64,000 nucleotides of DNA from Pseudoroseicyclus_A sp041714655 (lineage in GTDB: Bacteria > Pseudomonadota > Alphaproteobacteria > Rhodobacterales > Rhodobacteraceae), in contig NZ_CP168219.1 in the NCBI RefSeq assembly GCF_041714655.1, positions 248,001 to 312,000 of the forward strand, read 5' to 3'. The number at the start of each line of letters is the position of its first letter. Positions within the stretch are counted from its first letter, which is position 1. Under the pieces are notes generated by a model. The model searched no databases, was not told the DNA's origin, and saw nothing but the letters and a program-made list of their open reading frames with translations. Positions 7,570-16,688 of this stretch are shown in pieces. A program made the position numbers and the translations under genes.

Positions 7570-10128
7570 ATGTCGCGCTACGCGCCGAACGAGATCGAGC
7601 CGAAATGGCAGGCCGCCTGGGACGAGGCAGGGACCTTCCGCGCCGAGATGTCGGACAAGCCGAAATATTACGTGCTCGAGATGTTCCCCTATCCCTCGGG
7701 GCGCATCCATATCGGCCATGTACGCAACTACACGATGGGCGACGTCATCGCGCGCTACAAGATGGCGCGCGGCTTCAACGTGCTTCATCCGATGGGGTGG
7801 GACGCTTTCGGGATGCCGGCCGAGAATGCCGCCATGGCCTCCGGCGGCCATCCGAAGGACTGGACCTACCAGAACATCGCCGACATGAAGGCGCAGATGA
7901 AGCCGCTCGGCTGGTCGCTCGACTGGACCCGCGAATTCGCCACCTGCGACCCCGAGTATTACGGCCAGCAGCAGGCGCTCTTCCTCGACATGCTGGAGGC
8001 CGGCCTCGTCTACCGCAAGAACGCCGTGGTCAACTGGGACCCGGTCGACATGACCGTGCTCGCCAACGAGCAGGTGGTCGACGGCAAGGGCTGGCGCTCG
8101 AATGCCGAGGTCGAGCGGCGCGAGCTGACGCAGTGGTTCTTCCGCATCTCCGACTATTCCGAGGAGCTGCTGGAGGCCATCGATTCCCTCGATGACTGGC
8201 CGGCCAAGGTGAAGCTGATGCAGGCCAACTGGATCGGCAAGAGCCGGGGCCTGCGCATGGGCTTCGAGCGGGTGGACGGCGGCGAGGCCATCGAGGTCTT
8301 CACCACCCGGCCCGACACGCTCATGGGCGCCAGCTTCGTCGGTATCTCGCCGGATCATCCGCTGGCCAAGGCGCTGGCCGAAGAGCGCCCCGAGGTCGCC
8401 GCCTTCAACGCCGAGGCTCGCAAGGGCGGCACGACGGAAGAGGCGCTGGAGACGGGCGAGAAGCTGGGCTTCGACACCGGGCTCAAGGTCCGCCATCCGC
8501 TCGACCCTTCCTGGGAGCTGCCGGTCTGGATCGCCAACTTCATCCTCATGGACTACGGCACCGGCGCCATCTTCGGCTGCCCGGCCCATGACCAGCGCGA
8601 CCTCGATTTCTGCCGGAAGTACGATCTGCCGGTGACCTCCACCTTCGTCTCGATGACCGAGGTGCCGAGCGTCTCCCCCGCCCTCAGCGGCGTGGCCTTC
8701 GTGCCCCCGAAGACCGAGACCGTCCGCTGGACGGAGAGCTTCAACTGGGGCGAGATCGCCACCGGGGAGGAGGCCATCGCCGCCGCCATCGAGCTGGCCG
8801 AGCGCGATGGCTGGGGCCGCGGCGTCACGCAATATCGCCTGCGCGACTGGGGTCTCTCCCGCCAGCGCTACTGGGGCTGCCCGATCCCGGTCGTTCATTG
8901 CGAGGCCTGCGGCGTGGTACCTGAGCGCAAGGAGAACCTGCCCATCCGCCTGCCGGAGGATGTGAGCTTCGACGTGCCCGGCAACCCGCTCGACCGGCAC
9001 CCGACCTGGCGCGACTGCGCCTGCCCGGCCTGCGGCGCCCCGGCAAAGCGCGAGACGGACACGATGGACACCTTCGTCGATTCGTCCTGGTATTTCGCCC
9101 GCTTCACCGCGCCCCGCGCGGAGACGCCGACGGAGATGGAGGCGGCCAGCTACTGGATGAACGTCGATCAATATATCGGCGGCATCGAGCACGCGATCCT
9201 GCACCTGCTTTACTCGCGCTTCTTCGCCCGGGCGATGGAGAAGACCGGCCACCTGCCGGCCTCCGCCATCGAGCCGTTCAACGCGCTCTTCACGCAGGGC
9301 ATGGTGACCCACGCGATCTACAAGACCGAGGAGGCCGGCCGCGCCATCTATCACTTCCCCGAGGAGGTGGAGCTGCAGGGCGACCGCGCCGTGCTCAAGG
9401 CGACGGGGCAGGAGGTGGAGGTCATCCCCTCCGCCAAGATGTCGAAATCGAAGCGCAACGTGGTGGACCCCGACGACATCGTCGCCCGCTACGGCGCCGA
9501 TACCGCCCGCTGGTTCGTGCTCTCCGATTCGCCGCCCGAGCGCGACGTCGAATGGACGGCCGCCGGCGCCGATGCCACGCAGAAGCATCTGGCGCGGGTC
9601 TGGCGCATCGTCTCCGAGCTGCCCGAGGCGCCCGAGGCGGCGCCGCAAGGGGCCGATGAGGCCCTGGCCAAGGCCGTCCACCGCACGATCCACGATGTCA
9701 CGATGGGGCTGGAGTCCTTCGGCTTCAACGCCGCCATCGCCAAGCTCTACGGGCTGACCGGCGCTATCCAGAAGTCGGGCGCCTCCCGCGCCGCCAAGAC
9801 GGAGGCGGCGAGGACCCTCGCGCAGCTCATGTCCCCCTTCACGCCGCATCTGGCGGAAGAGATCTGGGCCGAGCTCGGCGGCGAGGGGCTGATCACCGGC
9901 GCGCCCTGGCCGGTGGCGGACGAGGCGCTGCTCACTGACGACAGCGTCACGTTGCCCATCCAGGTCAACGGCAAGCGCCGGGCCGAGATCACCGTGCCGA
10001 AGGAGATGGGCAAGGACGAGATCGAGGCGCTGGTGCTCCAGCATGAGGCCGTTCAAAGCCATCTGAACGGCGGCGCGCCGAAGAAGCTGATCGTCGTGCC
10101 CGGGCGCATCGTCAATGTCGTGGTCTAG
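7570..10128 (+). CDS. leuS: Leucyl-tRNA synthetase
   Basis: Charges tRNA-Leu with leucine. The 852-aa class I synthetase has the HIGH signature in GRIHIGHVRNY (about residues 45-55), the CP1 editing domain in the middle (residues about 230-420) and KMSKS at 623-627 (AKMSKSKRNVVDPDD). The C-terminal anticodon-binding and leucine-specific domains end at KLIVVPGRIVNVVV. Length is normal for a bacterial LeuRS. The ATG at 7570 has a GAGG upstream. The last 14 bases overlap the start of lptE, so translation of the two is probably coupled. Confidence 0.98.
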   Translation: MSRYAPNEIEPKWQAAWDEAGTFRAEMSDKPKYYVLEMFPYPSGRIHIGHVRNYTMGDVIARYKMARGFNVLHPMGWDAFGMPAENAAMASGGHPKDWTYQNIADMKAQMKPLGWSLDWTREFATCDPEYYGQQQALFLDMLEAGLVYRKNAVVNWDPVDMTVLANEQVVDGKGWRSNAEVERRELTQWFFRISDYSEELLEAIDSLDDWPAKVKLMQANWIGKSRGLRMGFERVDGGEAIEVFTTRPDTLMGASFVGISPDHPLAKALAEERPEVAAFNAEARKGGTTEEALETGEKLGFDTGLKVRHPLDPSWELPVWIANFILMDYGTGAIFGCPAHDQRDLDFCRKYDLPVTSTFVSMTEVPSVSPALSGVAFVPPKTETVRWTESFNWGEIATGEEAIAAAIELAERDGWGRGVTQYRLRDWGLSRQRYWGCPIPVVHCEACGVVPERKENLPIRLPEDVSFDVPGNPLDRHPTWRDCACPACGAPAKRETDTMDTFVDSSWYFARFTAPRAETPTEMEAASYWMNVDQYIGGIEHAILHLLYSRFFARAMEKTGHLPASAIEPFNALFTQGMVTHAIYKTEEAGRAIYHFPEEVELQGDRAVLKATGQEVEVIPSAKMSKSKRNVVDPDDIVARYGADTARWFVLSDSPPERDVEWTAAGADATQKHLARVWRIVSELPEAPEAAPQGADEALAKAVHRTIHDVTMGLESFGFNAAIAKLYGLTGAIQKSGASRAAKTEAARTLAQLMSPFTPHLAEEIWAELGGEGLITGAPWPVADEALLTDDSVTLPIQVNGKRRAEITVPKEMGKDEIEALVLQHEAVQSHLNGGAPKKLIVVPGRIVNVVV

Positions 10129-10591
10129 GCGGGGCCTCCTCCTCGCCCTGCCGGCCGCCGCGCTCGCGGGCTGCGGCTTCACCCCCGCCTATGCCCCTTC
10201 GGGCCCCGGTGCCGCGCTCTTCGGCGCCACCCGCTACGATGTGCCGGCGACGCCCGAAGGCTTCTGGCTCCGCGCCCGCTTGCAGGAGCGGCTGGGCAGC
10301 GGCGCCGGCCCCTACGGGCTGGCGGTGACGCTCACGCTGACGCCGCGCGACGCGGCGCTCTCGCCCTCGGGCCAGGTCGTCCGCCGGGCGCTGCGCGGCG
10401 CCGCCACCTGGGCGCTGACCGGGCCGGAGGGGGAGCTTGCCACGGGCGAGGTCTCCACCTTCACCGCATGGTCCTCCAGCGGCTCCACCGTGGCTGTGCA
10501 GACGGCCGAGGAGGATGCGCGGGAGCGGCTCGCCCGCGCCCTCGCCGATCTGGTGGTGACCGAAGCGCTGGCGGCGCTCGCGGGTCCATGA
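10115..10591 (+). CDS. lptE: LPS-assembly lipoprotein LptE
   Basis: The outer-membrane plug protein that partners LptD in inserting lipopolysaccharide. The 158-aa protein has a twin-arginine-like N-terminus (SWSRRGLLL), a lipobox LAGC ending near residue 20, and the GFTPAYAPSG start of the mature protein typical of alphaproteobacterial LptE. Sequence similarity in this family is low, so the call rests partly on position between leuS and holA, which is the classic lptE location. It overlaps leuS by 14 bases and holA by 4 (ATGA). Confidence 0.9.
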   Translation: MSWSRRGLLLALPAAALAGCGFTPAYAPSGPGAALFGATRYDVPATPEGFWLRARLQERLGSGAGPYGLAVTLTLTPRDAALSPSGQVVRRALRGAATWALTGPEGELATGEVSTFTAWSSSGSTVAVQTAEEDARERLARALADLVVTEALAALAGP

Positions 10592-11616
10592 AGCTCTCCA
10601 GCCGCGACGCGAAGGGCTTTTTGGCCCGCCCCGACGCGGCCCGTGGCGCGGCCCTGATCTACGGCGCCGACCCGATGCGCGTCGCCGATGCCCGCGCCCG
10701 GCTGGTGCTGGCGCTGGCCGGCAAGGAGGCCGAGGCCGAGATGCGCCTCACCCGCATCGCGGGCAGTGACCTCCGCAAGGACGGCGCGCTCCTCGATGAT
10801 GCGATGCGGGCGCAGGGCTTCTTCCCCGGCCCCCGCATGGCGCTGGTGGAGGAGGCGGGCGACGGGCTCGCCCCGGTCATCAAGGATGCCCTGAAGGCCC
10901 GCGTGGCGGAGGATGCCTTCATCCTCGTCACCGCCGGGGCGCTGGCGGCCAAGTCGGCGCTGCGGAAGCTCTTCGAGGGCGACAAGGCCGCGGCCTGCAT
11001 CGCGCTCTACGACGACCCGCCGGGGCCGGAGGAGATCGCCGAGATGCTCGGCGCCGCCGGCCTCCGCGACCTCACCGCCGAGGCGCGGAGCGACCTGCAG
11101 AGCCTCGCCCGGGCGCTGGAGCCCGGCGATTTCCGCCAGACGGTCGAGAAGCTCGGGCTCTACAAGTACCGCGACGCCACGCCCGTGACGCCGGAGGACA
11201 TCGCCGCCGTCGCCCCGCTCTCTGCCGAGGCGGATCTAGACGAGCTGCTCGAGGCGATGGGCGACGGCCGGGCGGAGGCGGTGCCGGGGCTTATGGGGCG
11301 GCTCGGGGCGCAGGGCTCCGGCGCCGTGTCGCTCTCCATCGCCGCGCTCCGGCATTTCCGCCAGCTCCACGCGGCGGCGAGCCACCCCGAGGGGCCGGCG
11401 CAGGGCATCGCCCGCGCCCGCCCGCCGATCTGGGGGCCCAGGCGGGATGCCATGACCCGCGCCGCCACCCGCTGGGGCCGGGCGCGGCTGGAGGCCGCCA
11501 TCGGCCTGCTGATCGAGACCGACATGACGCTCCGCTCCGCCAGCCGCGCCCCCGATGTGGCGCTGCTGGAGCGGCTGTTCATCCGGCTGGCGATGATGGG
11601 GCGCGATCGCGGCTAG
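10588..11616 (+). CDS. holA: DNA polymerase III subunit delta
   Basis: Clamp-loader subunit that opens the beta clamp. The 342-aa protein begins MKLSSRDAKGFLARPD, with the family GAALIYGADPMRVADAR near residues 20-36. The AAA+-like middle includes DAFILVTAGAL and KSALRKLFE, and the C-terminal helical collar ends ALLERLFIRLAMM. Length is normal for HolA. Its ATG overlaps the lptE stop (ATGA). This is the last gene of the DUF3576-leuS-lptE-holA operon. Confidence 0.95.
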   Translation: MKLSSRDAKGFLARPDAARGAALIYGADPMRVADARARLVLALAGKEAEAEMRLTRIAGSDLRKDGALLDDAMRAQGFFPGPRMALVEEAGDGLAPVIKDALKARVAEDAFILVTAGALAAKSALRKLFEGDKAAACIALYDDPPGPEEIAEMLGAAGLRDLTAEARSDLQSLARALEPGDFRQTVEKLGLYKYRDATPVTPEDIAAVAPLSAEADLDELLEAMGDGRAEAVPGLMGRLGAQGSGAVSLSIAALRHFRQLHAAASHPEGPAQGIARARPPIWGPRRDAMTRAATRWGRARLEAAIGLLIETDMTLRSASRAPDVALLERLFIRLAMMGRDRG

Positions 11617-11671
11617 GCCCTGCGTGCGGGGCCGCCGGGGCTATCTTTGGTTTTTTGCGAAGTGTGGGCGT

Positions 11672-11749
11672 GCCGGGCTGAAGCCCGGCCTACGGGGTAT
11701 GTGCACGGCGTACGCGTCAGGGAACCCGTAGGCCGGGCTTCAGCCCGGC
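11672..11749. repeat. Inverted pair of REP-like palindromes
   Basis: Two copies of the palindrome GCCGGGCTGAAGCCCGGC with the foot CTACGGG (11672-11696 and, inverted, 11725-11749) separated by 28 bases, so the whole 78-bp unit is itself a large inverted repeat. The same palindrome occurs singly at 31811. Read from the foot, each is GTAG followed by a hairpin, the form of REP elements handled by RAYT transposases. It lies in the 234-base gap between convergent holA and the 72-aa gene; the rest of that gap holds no gene. Confidence 0.75.
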
Positions 11750-11797
11750 AACCCCGGCAAACCCGGCACCCCCAAAACCTACCCCCCAGACAAAACA

Positions 11798-11825
11798 AAA
11801 CCGGCAGGCCGAGGCCTGCCGGTTT
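11798..11825 (-). terminator. Terminator of the 72-aa protein gene
   Basis: AAACCGGCAGGCC/GGCCTGCCGGTTT, a perfect 13-bp dyad, 25 bases past the stop at 11851. On the minus strand it runs straight into TTTTGTTTTG, a proper U-tract. It may also stop transcription arriving from holA on the other strand. Confidence 0.85.
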
Positions 11826-11850
11826 CAAGCTTCCCCGAAGGGAGGCTAGA

Positions 11851-12069
11851 TCAGTCGTCCGTGGTGCCGGAGGCAGCGGCGACGGCCACGAGGGCGGTCA
11901 GCACGGCGGCCGGGATAACCCAGACGGGAAGGGAGAAGCCGGTCGCCGGCTCGTCTTCGATGACGACGACTTCCGGAACTTCGACGACCGGGGCGAAGCC
12001 GCCGGCCATGGCCGAACCGGCAACCGTCGTGGCGAGGGCGGCGGCGGTCAGGGTCTTGATGAGGCGCAT
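11851..12069 (-). CDS. Small exported membrane protein, YjbE-like position
   Basis: A 72-aa protein with a signal peptide (MRLIKTLTAAALATTVAGSAMA), a short Val/Glu/Pro-rich segment (PVVEVPEVVVIEDEP), one hydrophobic helix of about 20 residues, and the tail SGTTDD. The start at 12069 has GGAGAG seven bases ahead; an upstream start at 12135 would spoil the signal peptide. It lies 101 bases after yjbF on the same strand with its own terminator, so it may be the third gene of the yjbH-yjbF operon. In E. coli the yjbEFGH operon begins with a tiny exported protein, YjbE. Shared size and context suggest an analogous role, but I see no sequence proof of homology. Confidence 0.72.
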   Translation of the reverse strand: MRLIKTLTAAALATTVAGSAMAGGFAPVVEVPEVVVIEDEPATGFSLPVWVIPAAVLTALVAVAAASGTTDD

Positions 12070-12170
12070 GTTGTTCTCTCCAGTTGATAAACAAGGCGTT
12101 ACGTCGGCTATAGCTTCTTGGTGATTGAAACTCAACCCGGTTGTCTCCCCTCCGGCTCAAGCTCCCCGCA

Positions 12171-12836
12171 TCAAAGTCCGTTCTCGCGCAAATATGCAAC
12201 AGTTTGCGTCACGAACTGGCGGCTGGCGATGATTTCTCCAGTATTATCAAGCCAGTACTTGTTGGTGAACTGAACCCCGCCACCCACGCAGGTTTCTTCC
12301 CATGCGGTGGCCTCGGCCTCGCGGAGGCCCAGGTTGACGGCTTCACGCGCGCCACCTTCGACCGTGCAGTCGAAAGAGGTGGTCACAATCTGATCCAGCC
12401 CCGTGAGTGTCTCGTGCACGCGCCGCGTCGTGCCGCCACCGGCGCGAATCGTCTGCAGGAGCGCCCCGGGGTTGGCGGCCATCAGGTCATCGGCCAGCCC
12501 GCGGGTCGACAGAAGCACCCCGTTCTCGAAAGCCGCCGAGAACGCGTACTGGCTCTCGTAGGTCTGGGAGCCGCCGTGCGATTCGGTCAGCCGGGCGAGC
12601 CCGGCGGGATAGAGCCCCTGGATGGTGATGAGCCGGTAGGCGCCGGGATTCGCGGCGACCTCGTTCGGGCGGAAGCCCGGGGGCATCGCCGCCGGGTCTC
12701 CCGGAGGGCCGCCGCCGAGCGCGGGAATCGCGGCCTTGGCGATCGTGACCACCGGGCTCTCTTCATACATCGTGCCGCAGGCGGCGAGGAGGCAGAGCCC
12801 GGCGGTAGCGAGGGCTGTCTTGATCTTCACATTCAT
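12171..12836 (-). CDS. yjbF: YjbF-family lipoprotein
   Basis: A 221-aa predicted outer-membrane lipoprotein of the YjbF/GfcB group, linked to exopolysaccharide or group 4 capsule export. The lipobox LLAAC is at about residues 16-20 of the signal peptide. Family features are the TIQGLYPAGLARLTESHG region, QTYESQYAFSAAFENGVLLSTRGL, and the C-terminal YWLDNTGEIIASRQFV. A longer open frame continues upstream inside yjbH, but the ATG at 12834-12836 overlaps the yjbH stop (ATGA) and starts the signal peptide. Lies directly after yjbH. Confidence 0.87.
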   Translation of the reverse strand: MNVKIKTALATAGLCLLAACGTMYEESPVVTIAKAAIPALGGGPPGDPAAMPPGFRPNEVAANPGAYRLITIQGLYPAGLARLTESHGGSQTYESQYAFSAAFENGVLLSTRGLADDLMAANPGALLQTIRAGGGTTRRVHETLTGLDQIVTTSFDCTVEGGAREAVNLGLREAEATAWEETCVGGGVQFTNKYWLDNTGEIIASRQFVTQTVAYLRENGL

Positions 12837-14965
12837 CTCCAGAACCGTCCCCAGCCATCCTGCAGGTCGCCGAGCTGGCCGGACCGCAGCGTGTCGTAAA
12901 GCCGGCCCTCGACATCCAGCCGCGCGCCGCCGTCGCGTGTGAGCGAGGCGAGCGTGTTGTCGAAGGTCTGGCGGGTCGGCGTGCCGGCGAAATAGTCGAT
13001 CGGCACCGAGATGCGGATCCCCTTGTCGAAGGAGCCCTCGCCGAAATCCTCGAAGGGCACGTCGGTCAGCGTGAAATAGCCGCCGACCCGCCAGCCGTTC
13101 TCGAACTCGCGGTCGAGCGAGAAGGTGGCGCCCCAGTCGCCGGCGAGATAGCGGCCCGCGTCGATCTGGGCGAAATAGCCGTTCGCCATGTCGTAATAGA
13201 CCGACAGATGGCCCGTCACGACGTCGTAATCCTGGAAGCCGAAGAGCTGGTCGAAATCTCGCTGCACCGCGTAATTGACCTCGGCGCCGACGGCGAGGCG
13301 GCTGTCGGTGGGCGCCCAGAGGAGCTCGCCGGAGACGCCGCCGAACATCGCCTCGAGATAGCCCGCCGTCACGCGGGAATAGATCTCCGGCGCCGGGCGA
13401 CCGTACCAGGCGAGCGTCAGATGTTCGATCCCGGGGTTGCCGGTGTTGTTGTAGACCGCCGCGTCGGAGCGGACATGCGGCAGGGGCGAGCCCGAGATGC
13501 TGGCATCGTCGCGATAGGGCGTCAGCGCATAGCGCAGCGCGCCGGAGGCGACGAGATTCGGCATGATCTCGTATCGGGCGCGCATCTCGATGCCCGCCTC
13601 GATCTGCACCGGATCGGGGTTCGAGAAGAGCACGAAGCCCGCATAGGGGCCGATGCCCCAGGTGAAGGCCGGATCGGGGTCGTCCACCGGGACGAGCCCG
13701 TCGTTCGGGCCCGCCGGGCCACGATCGGCGCGGGCGAAGACGGCATCGGTGCCGCCGACGCGATTCTCCAGCGTCTCGATATCGCGCCGCGCCAGCGTGA
13801 CGCCGAGCGAGGGGATGCCGGCATAGACCGGCTCGAGCTGGAAGGTCTCGACATTGGGCGGCGCCTCGGCGGTGAGGATCCGCGCCAGCCGGCCGAGCGC
13901 CTGGGCTTCGGCCCGGTAGCGGTCGTTCTCGTAGCGCACGCGCAGCGTGTCGCCGTCGAGCTCGAGCCCGACGAGGGTGAGCCCCTCGGCCGCCATCGCC
14001 TCCTGCAGGCTCGGCGTCAGACCGCGGGCGTCGATGGCGCCGGCCCAGCTCGCGGCGGCGGCGGTGTCGCGCACCTGCACCGGGGGCGGCGGCGAATCGA
14101 AGCCGCTCGGCAGCGGCCGGTTGGCGGCGTTGAGCAGCACCGTCGCCGTCAGCGCCAGCTCGTTGCCGTGCAGCACGTTGAAGCTCAGGTGCATCCCCGG
14201 GCGGGGGAACCAGACGACGCCGACGTTGAAGGGCGTATCCCAGTCGAAGCCGTTGCGGGTCTGCTCGATCAGATAGGCGTCGGAGGAATACTCCACCTTC
14301 ACCGTCAGCTTGTCGGTCGCCACCCATTCGACGCCGCCGAAAAAGGCCGCATCGCCGCGGAACCAGGCGCCGTAGGAGGGCACGCCGCCCTTGCCGGTGT
14401 CGCCGTTCTCGGCGGCGCTGGCCGGCCGGTCGGCGAAGCTGTCGCCGAGCAGGCTGGCGAGCGGGTTGTCGAAGGCACCATGCCCCGCCAGACGCCCCCA
14501 GCCGAGGCCGGCGGAGGCGCGGATGTTGGTGCCGAAGGTCTTGGAGGCGACGACATATTCGCTCGAGAGCACCCCGGTGCCGAGGAAGTCGCGCAGGCCC
14601 ACGGTGACGGCGGGCAGGTATTCCGACTCGTCCAGCACGCGGAAGGCGACGTCGAAGCTGCGGTCGTAGAGATCCTCCAGCGTCGGCGAGCCGATGTAGT
14701 AATCGACGAAGGTCGAATAGCGGAAGGCGGCGTTCAGCCGGTCGGAGACCTGAAAGCTGAAGGTGCTGCGATACTGATCGGGCAGCACGGTGACCGTGCC
14801 GGTGATCGTGCCGGCGGCGGGCAGCGCGGCGACAGGCGTGTCGATCACCCCGGGCGTGCCGAAGAGCGCCCAGCTGATCCCGTCATCCTGAGCGAGGGAT
14901 TGAGAGGCAGGCAGGCCGAGTGCGGCGATGCTGGCCGCGGCCAGCAGACGGCCGGTGGAATTCAT
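12833..14965 (-). CDS. yjbH: YjbH-domain outer-membrane protein
   Basis: A 710-aa exported protein of the YjbH family, predicted outer-membrane beta-barrel component of an exopolysaccharide system. The signal peptide ends near SQSLAQ-D (about residue 25). The family start, GTPGVIDTPVA, follows, and the barrel-like body carries many aromatic strand ends such as YGAWFRGDAAFFGGVEW. The C-terminus is WGRFWR. Length is normal for YjbH. Translationally coupled to yjbF downstream. The 71-base gap to the upstream flavoprotein gene could hold a promoter. No glycosyltransferases lie beside it, so the polysaccharide genes must be elsewhere. Confidence 0.9.
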   Translation of the reverse strand: MNSTGRLLAAASIAALGLPASQSLAQDDGISWALFGTPGVIDTPVAALPAAGTITGTVTVLPDQYRSTFSFQVSDRLNAAFRYSTFVDYYIGSPTLEDLYDRSFDVAFRVLDESEYLPAVTVGLRDFLGTGVLSSEYVVASKTFGTNIRASAGLGWGRLAGHGAFDNPLASLLGDSFADRPASAAENGDTGKGGVPSYGAWFRGDAAFFGGVEWVATDKLTVKVEYSSDAYLIEQTRNGFDWDTPFNVGVVWFPRPGMHLSFNVLHGNELALTATVLLNAANRPLPSGFDSPPPPVQVRDTAAAASWAGAIDARGLTPSLQEAMAAEGLTLVGLELDGDTLRVRYENDRYRAEAQALGRLARILTAEAPPNVETFQLEPVYAGIPSLGVTLARRDIETLENRVGGTDAVFARADRGPAGPNDGLVPVDDPDPAFTWGIGPYAGFVLFSNPDPVQIEAGIEMRARYEIMPNLVASGALRYALTPYRDDASISGSPLPHVRSDAAVYNNTGNPGIEHLTLAWYGRPAPEIYSRVTAGYLEAMFGGVSGELLWAPTDSRLAVGAEVNYAVQRDFDQLFGFQDYDVVTGHLSVYYDMANGYFAQIDAGRYLAGDWGATFSLDREFENGWRVGGYFTLTDVPFEDFGEGSFDKGIRISVPIDYFAGTPTRQTFDNTLASLTRDGGARLDVEGRLYDTLRSGQLGDLQDGWGRFWR

Positions 14966-15036
14966 GAAGGGGTGCCTCCGAAAGTTTAAGAAGTCCTAAC
15001 CGATGCGCGGGTCTGTTGGAAAGCCGCGGGGTGGTG

Positions 15037-16254
15037 TTATTTCGGCTCAGGCGCTGCTTTGCCACCCTCCGGACCGGCGCGCTCTGTGCCGGCCGCGAAG
15101 GCGGCGGCGGCGCGGCCGGCGTGGCGGCCGGTGGCGAGGCAGGCGGTCAGCAGGTAACCCCCTGTCGGCGCTTCCCAATCCAGCATCTCGCCGGCGGCGA
15201 AAACCCCGGGACGGTCGCGCAGCATCAGCCCCGCGTCCAGCGCATCGAAGCGGAGCCCCCCGGCGGTGGAGATCGCCTCGTCCAGCGGGCGGAGGCCTGT
15301 GTGGCGCAGAGGCAGCGCCTTGAGCACCGCCGCGAGATCGGCGGGGAGCGGCCGGGCGAATTCCTGCAGGAGCGCCAGCTTCTCCGGCGGCAGGCGAAAG
15401 GCGCGGCGCAGCCGGTTGGCGGCGCTCTGCTTGTCCGGCTGGCGGGCGAGTCGGGCGGCGACCTCCTCCACCGACAGGTCGGGCAAGAGGTCGGCGACGA
15501 GCGGCGCACCGGCGCGGAGCGCCGGCGTCAGCGCATAGAGCCCGCCGCCCTCGAGCCCGCGGGCCGAGATCACCAGCTCGCCGCGGCTCTCAAGCGCGCC
15601 GGCGGTGAGGCGGAGCCCCTTCACCGGCCGCCCGAAATGCCGCGCCATATGGGGCGACCATTGGGCGGTCACGCCGGTGTTGGAGGGCTGGAACGGGGCC
15701 ACATCCACCACATGCTCGGCCCAGGCGCCGTCGGAGCCCAGCCGCCGCCAACTCGCCCCGCCGCAGGCGAGCACCGTGACGGCGGGCGCGACGAGCGCCG
15801 GCCCCTCCGGCGTGGCGAAGCGGAGCGCCTCGCCCACGAACCCCTCCCAGCGCCAGCGGCGGCGGAGCGTGACGCCGGCCTCCCCCAGCCGCGCCAGCCA
15901 GGCGCGCAGAAGCGGCGAGGCCTTCATCGCCTGCGGAAAGACCCGGCCGGTCGAGCCGGTGAAGAGCGGCTGGCCCAGCCCCTCCGCCCAGGCCATCGCC
16001 GCCTCCGGCCCGAAGGCCTCGAGCGCGGCCGTCAGCGCCGGGGCGGTTGCCCCATAGGCGGCCCGAAAGGCGTCCGGCGCCTCGGCCTTCGTAAGGTTGA
16101 GGCCAGACTTGCCGGCCATCAGGAGCTTGCGGGCGGGGGAGGGCATGGCTTCGGCGATGACGGGCGCGAGCCCTGCCTCCGCTAGCGCCTCGGCGGCCAT
16201 GAGCCCGGCCGGGCCGGCGCCGATGACCAGCGCCTCCATCCGTTCCGGCTGCAT
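15037..16254 (-). CDS. TIGR03862/HI0933-like flavoprotein
   Basis: A 405-aa FAD-binding oxidoreductase of the HI0933/YhiN superfamily, closest to the TIGR03862 group. The N-terminal dinucleotide fold is EALVIGAGPAGLMAAEALA (residues 8-26). The hallmark KLLMAGKSGLNLTKAE follows at about 43-58, and the C-terminal FAD contact is GVFAAGEMLDWEAPTGGYLLTAC. A substrate is not known for the family. It begins 8 bases after the preceding gene's stop and appears to be the last gene of the ilvD-led cluster. Confidence 0.87.
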   Translation of the reverse strand: MQPERMEALVIGAGPAGLMAAEALAEAGLAPVIAEAMPSPARKLLMAGKSGLNLTKAEAPDAFRAAYGATAPALTAALEAFGPEAAMAWAEGLGQPLFTGSTGRVFPQAMKASPLLRAWLARLGEAGVTLRRRWRWEGFVGEALRFATPEGPALVAPAVTVLACGGASWRRLGSDGAWAEHVVDVAPFQPSNTGVTAQWSPHMARHFGRPVKGLRLTAGALESRGELVISARGLEGGGLYALTPALRAGAPLVADLLPDLSVEEVAARLARQPDKQSAANRLRRAFRLPPEKLALLQEFARPLPADLAAVLKALPLRHTGLRPLDEAISTAGGLRFDALDAGLMLRDRPGVFAAGEMLDWEAPTGGYLLTACLATGRHAGRAAAAFAAGTERAGPEGGKAAPEPK

Positions 16255-16262
16255 TCCGGGGC

Positions 16263-16685
16263 TCAGATCTTGCGGCGGGCGGGGCGGGGCGCCCGGGCAG
16301 CCTCGGCAGCGGCCGCCGGTTCGGCGCCGCGCGCCTCGGCCTCCATCGCCAGCCGCCTGAGCACGGATTTCACGAGGTCGAGCTCGGCCCTGAGGCTCGC
16401 CACCTCGACCCGCAGATCCTCCGCCACCGGCACCCCGGCGATGAGCGAGATCTCGGCGATGGTCTCGCCCGTATCGGCATCGGCGATGAGGCAGGTCTGC
16501 GCCCCCTCGCTGATCATCTCGCGGGGGAGCAGCAGCCGGAGCGAGGTGCCCGCCTCATGCGGCTCGATCTCCAGCCCCTCGATGATGCGGCCCTGGTAGG
16601 TGACGATCAGCCGCTCGGGCATCCGCCCGGTGATTTCGCCATGCCAGATGCCCGCCCTGATGCGGGCATGGGTGAGGTCTGCCAT
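16263..16685 (-). CDS. Hypothetical protein
   Basis: A 140-aa cytoplasmic protein that I do not recognise. The first 60 residues look beta-rich (GIWHGEITGRMPERLIVTY), the middle is acidic, and residues about 90-115 form a likely helix or coiled coil (VEVASLRAELDLVKSVLRRL). The Ala/Arg-rich tail ends PARRKI. It sits 3 bases after the DUF6478-like gene and 8 bases before the flavoprotein gene, so the three are surely one transcript. Function cannot be inferred. Confidence 0.7.
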   Translation of the reverse strand: MADLTHARIRAGIWHGEITGRMPERLIVTYQGRIIEGLEIEPHEAGTSLRLLLPREMISEGAQTCLIADADTGETIAEISLIAGVPVAEDLRVEVASLRAELDLVKSVLRRLAMEAEARGAEPAAAAEAARAPRPARRKI

Positions 16686-16688
16686 GCT

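Noticed and set aside
7513..10182. An 889-codon frame opposite leuS
   Set aside because: Shadow of leuS: no motif, no ribosome binding site, composition of a reverse complement.
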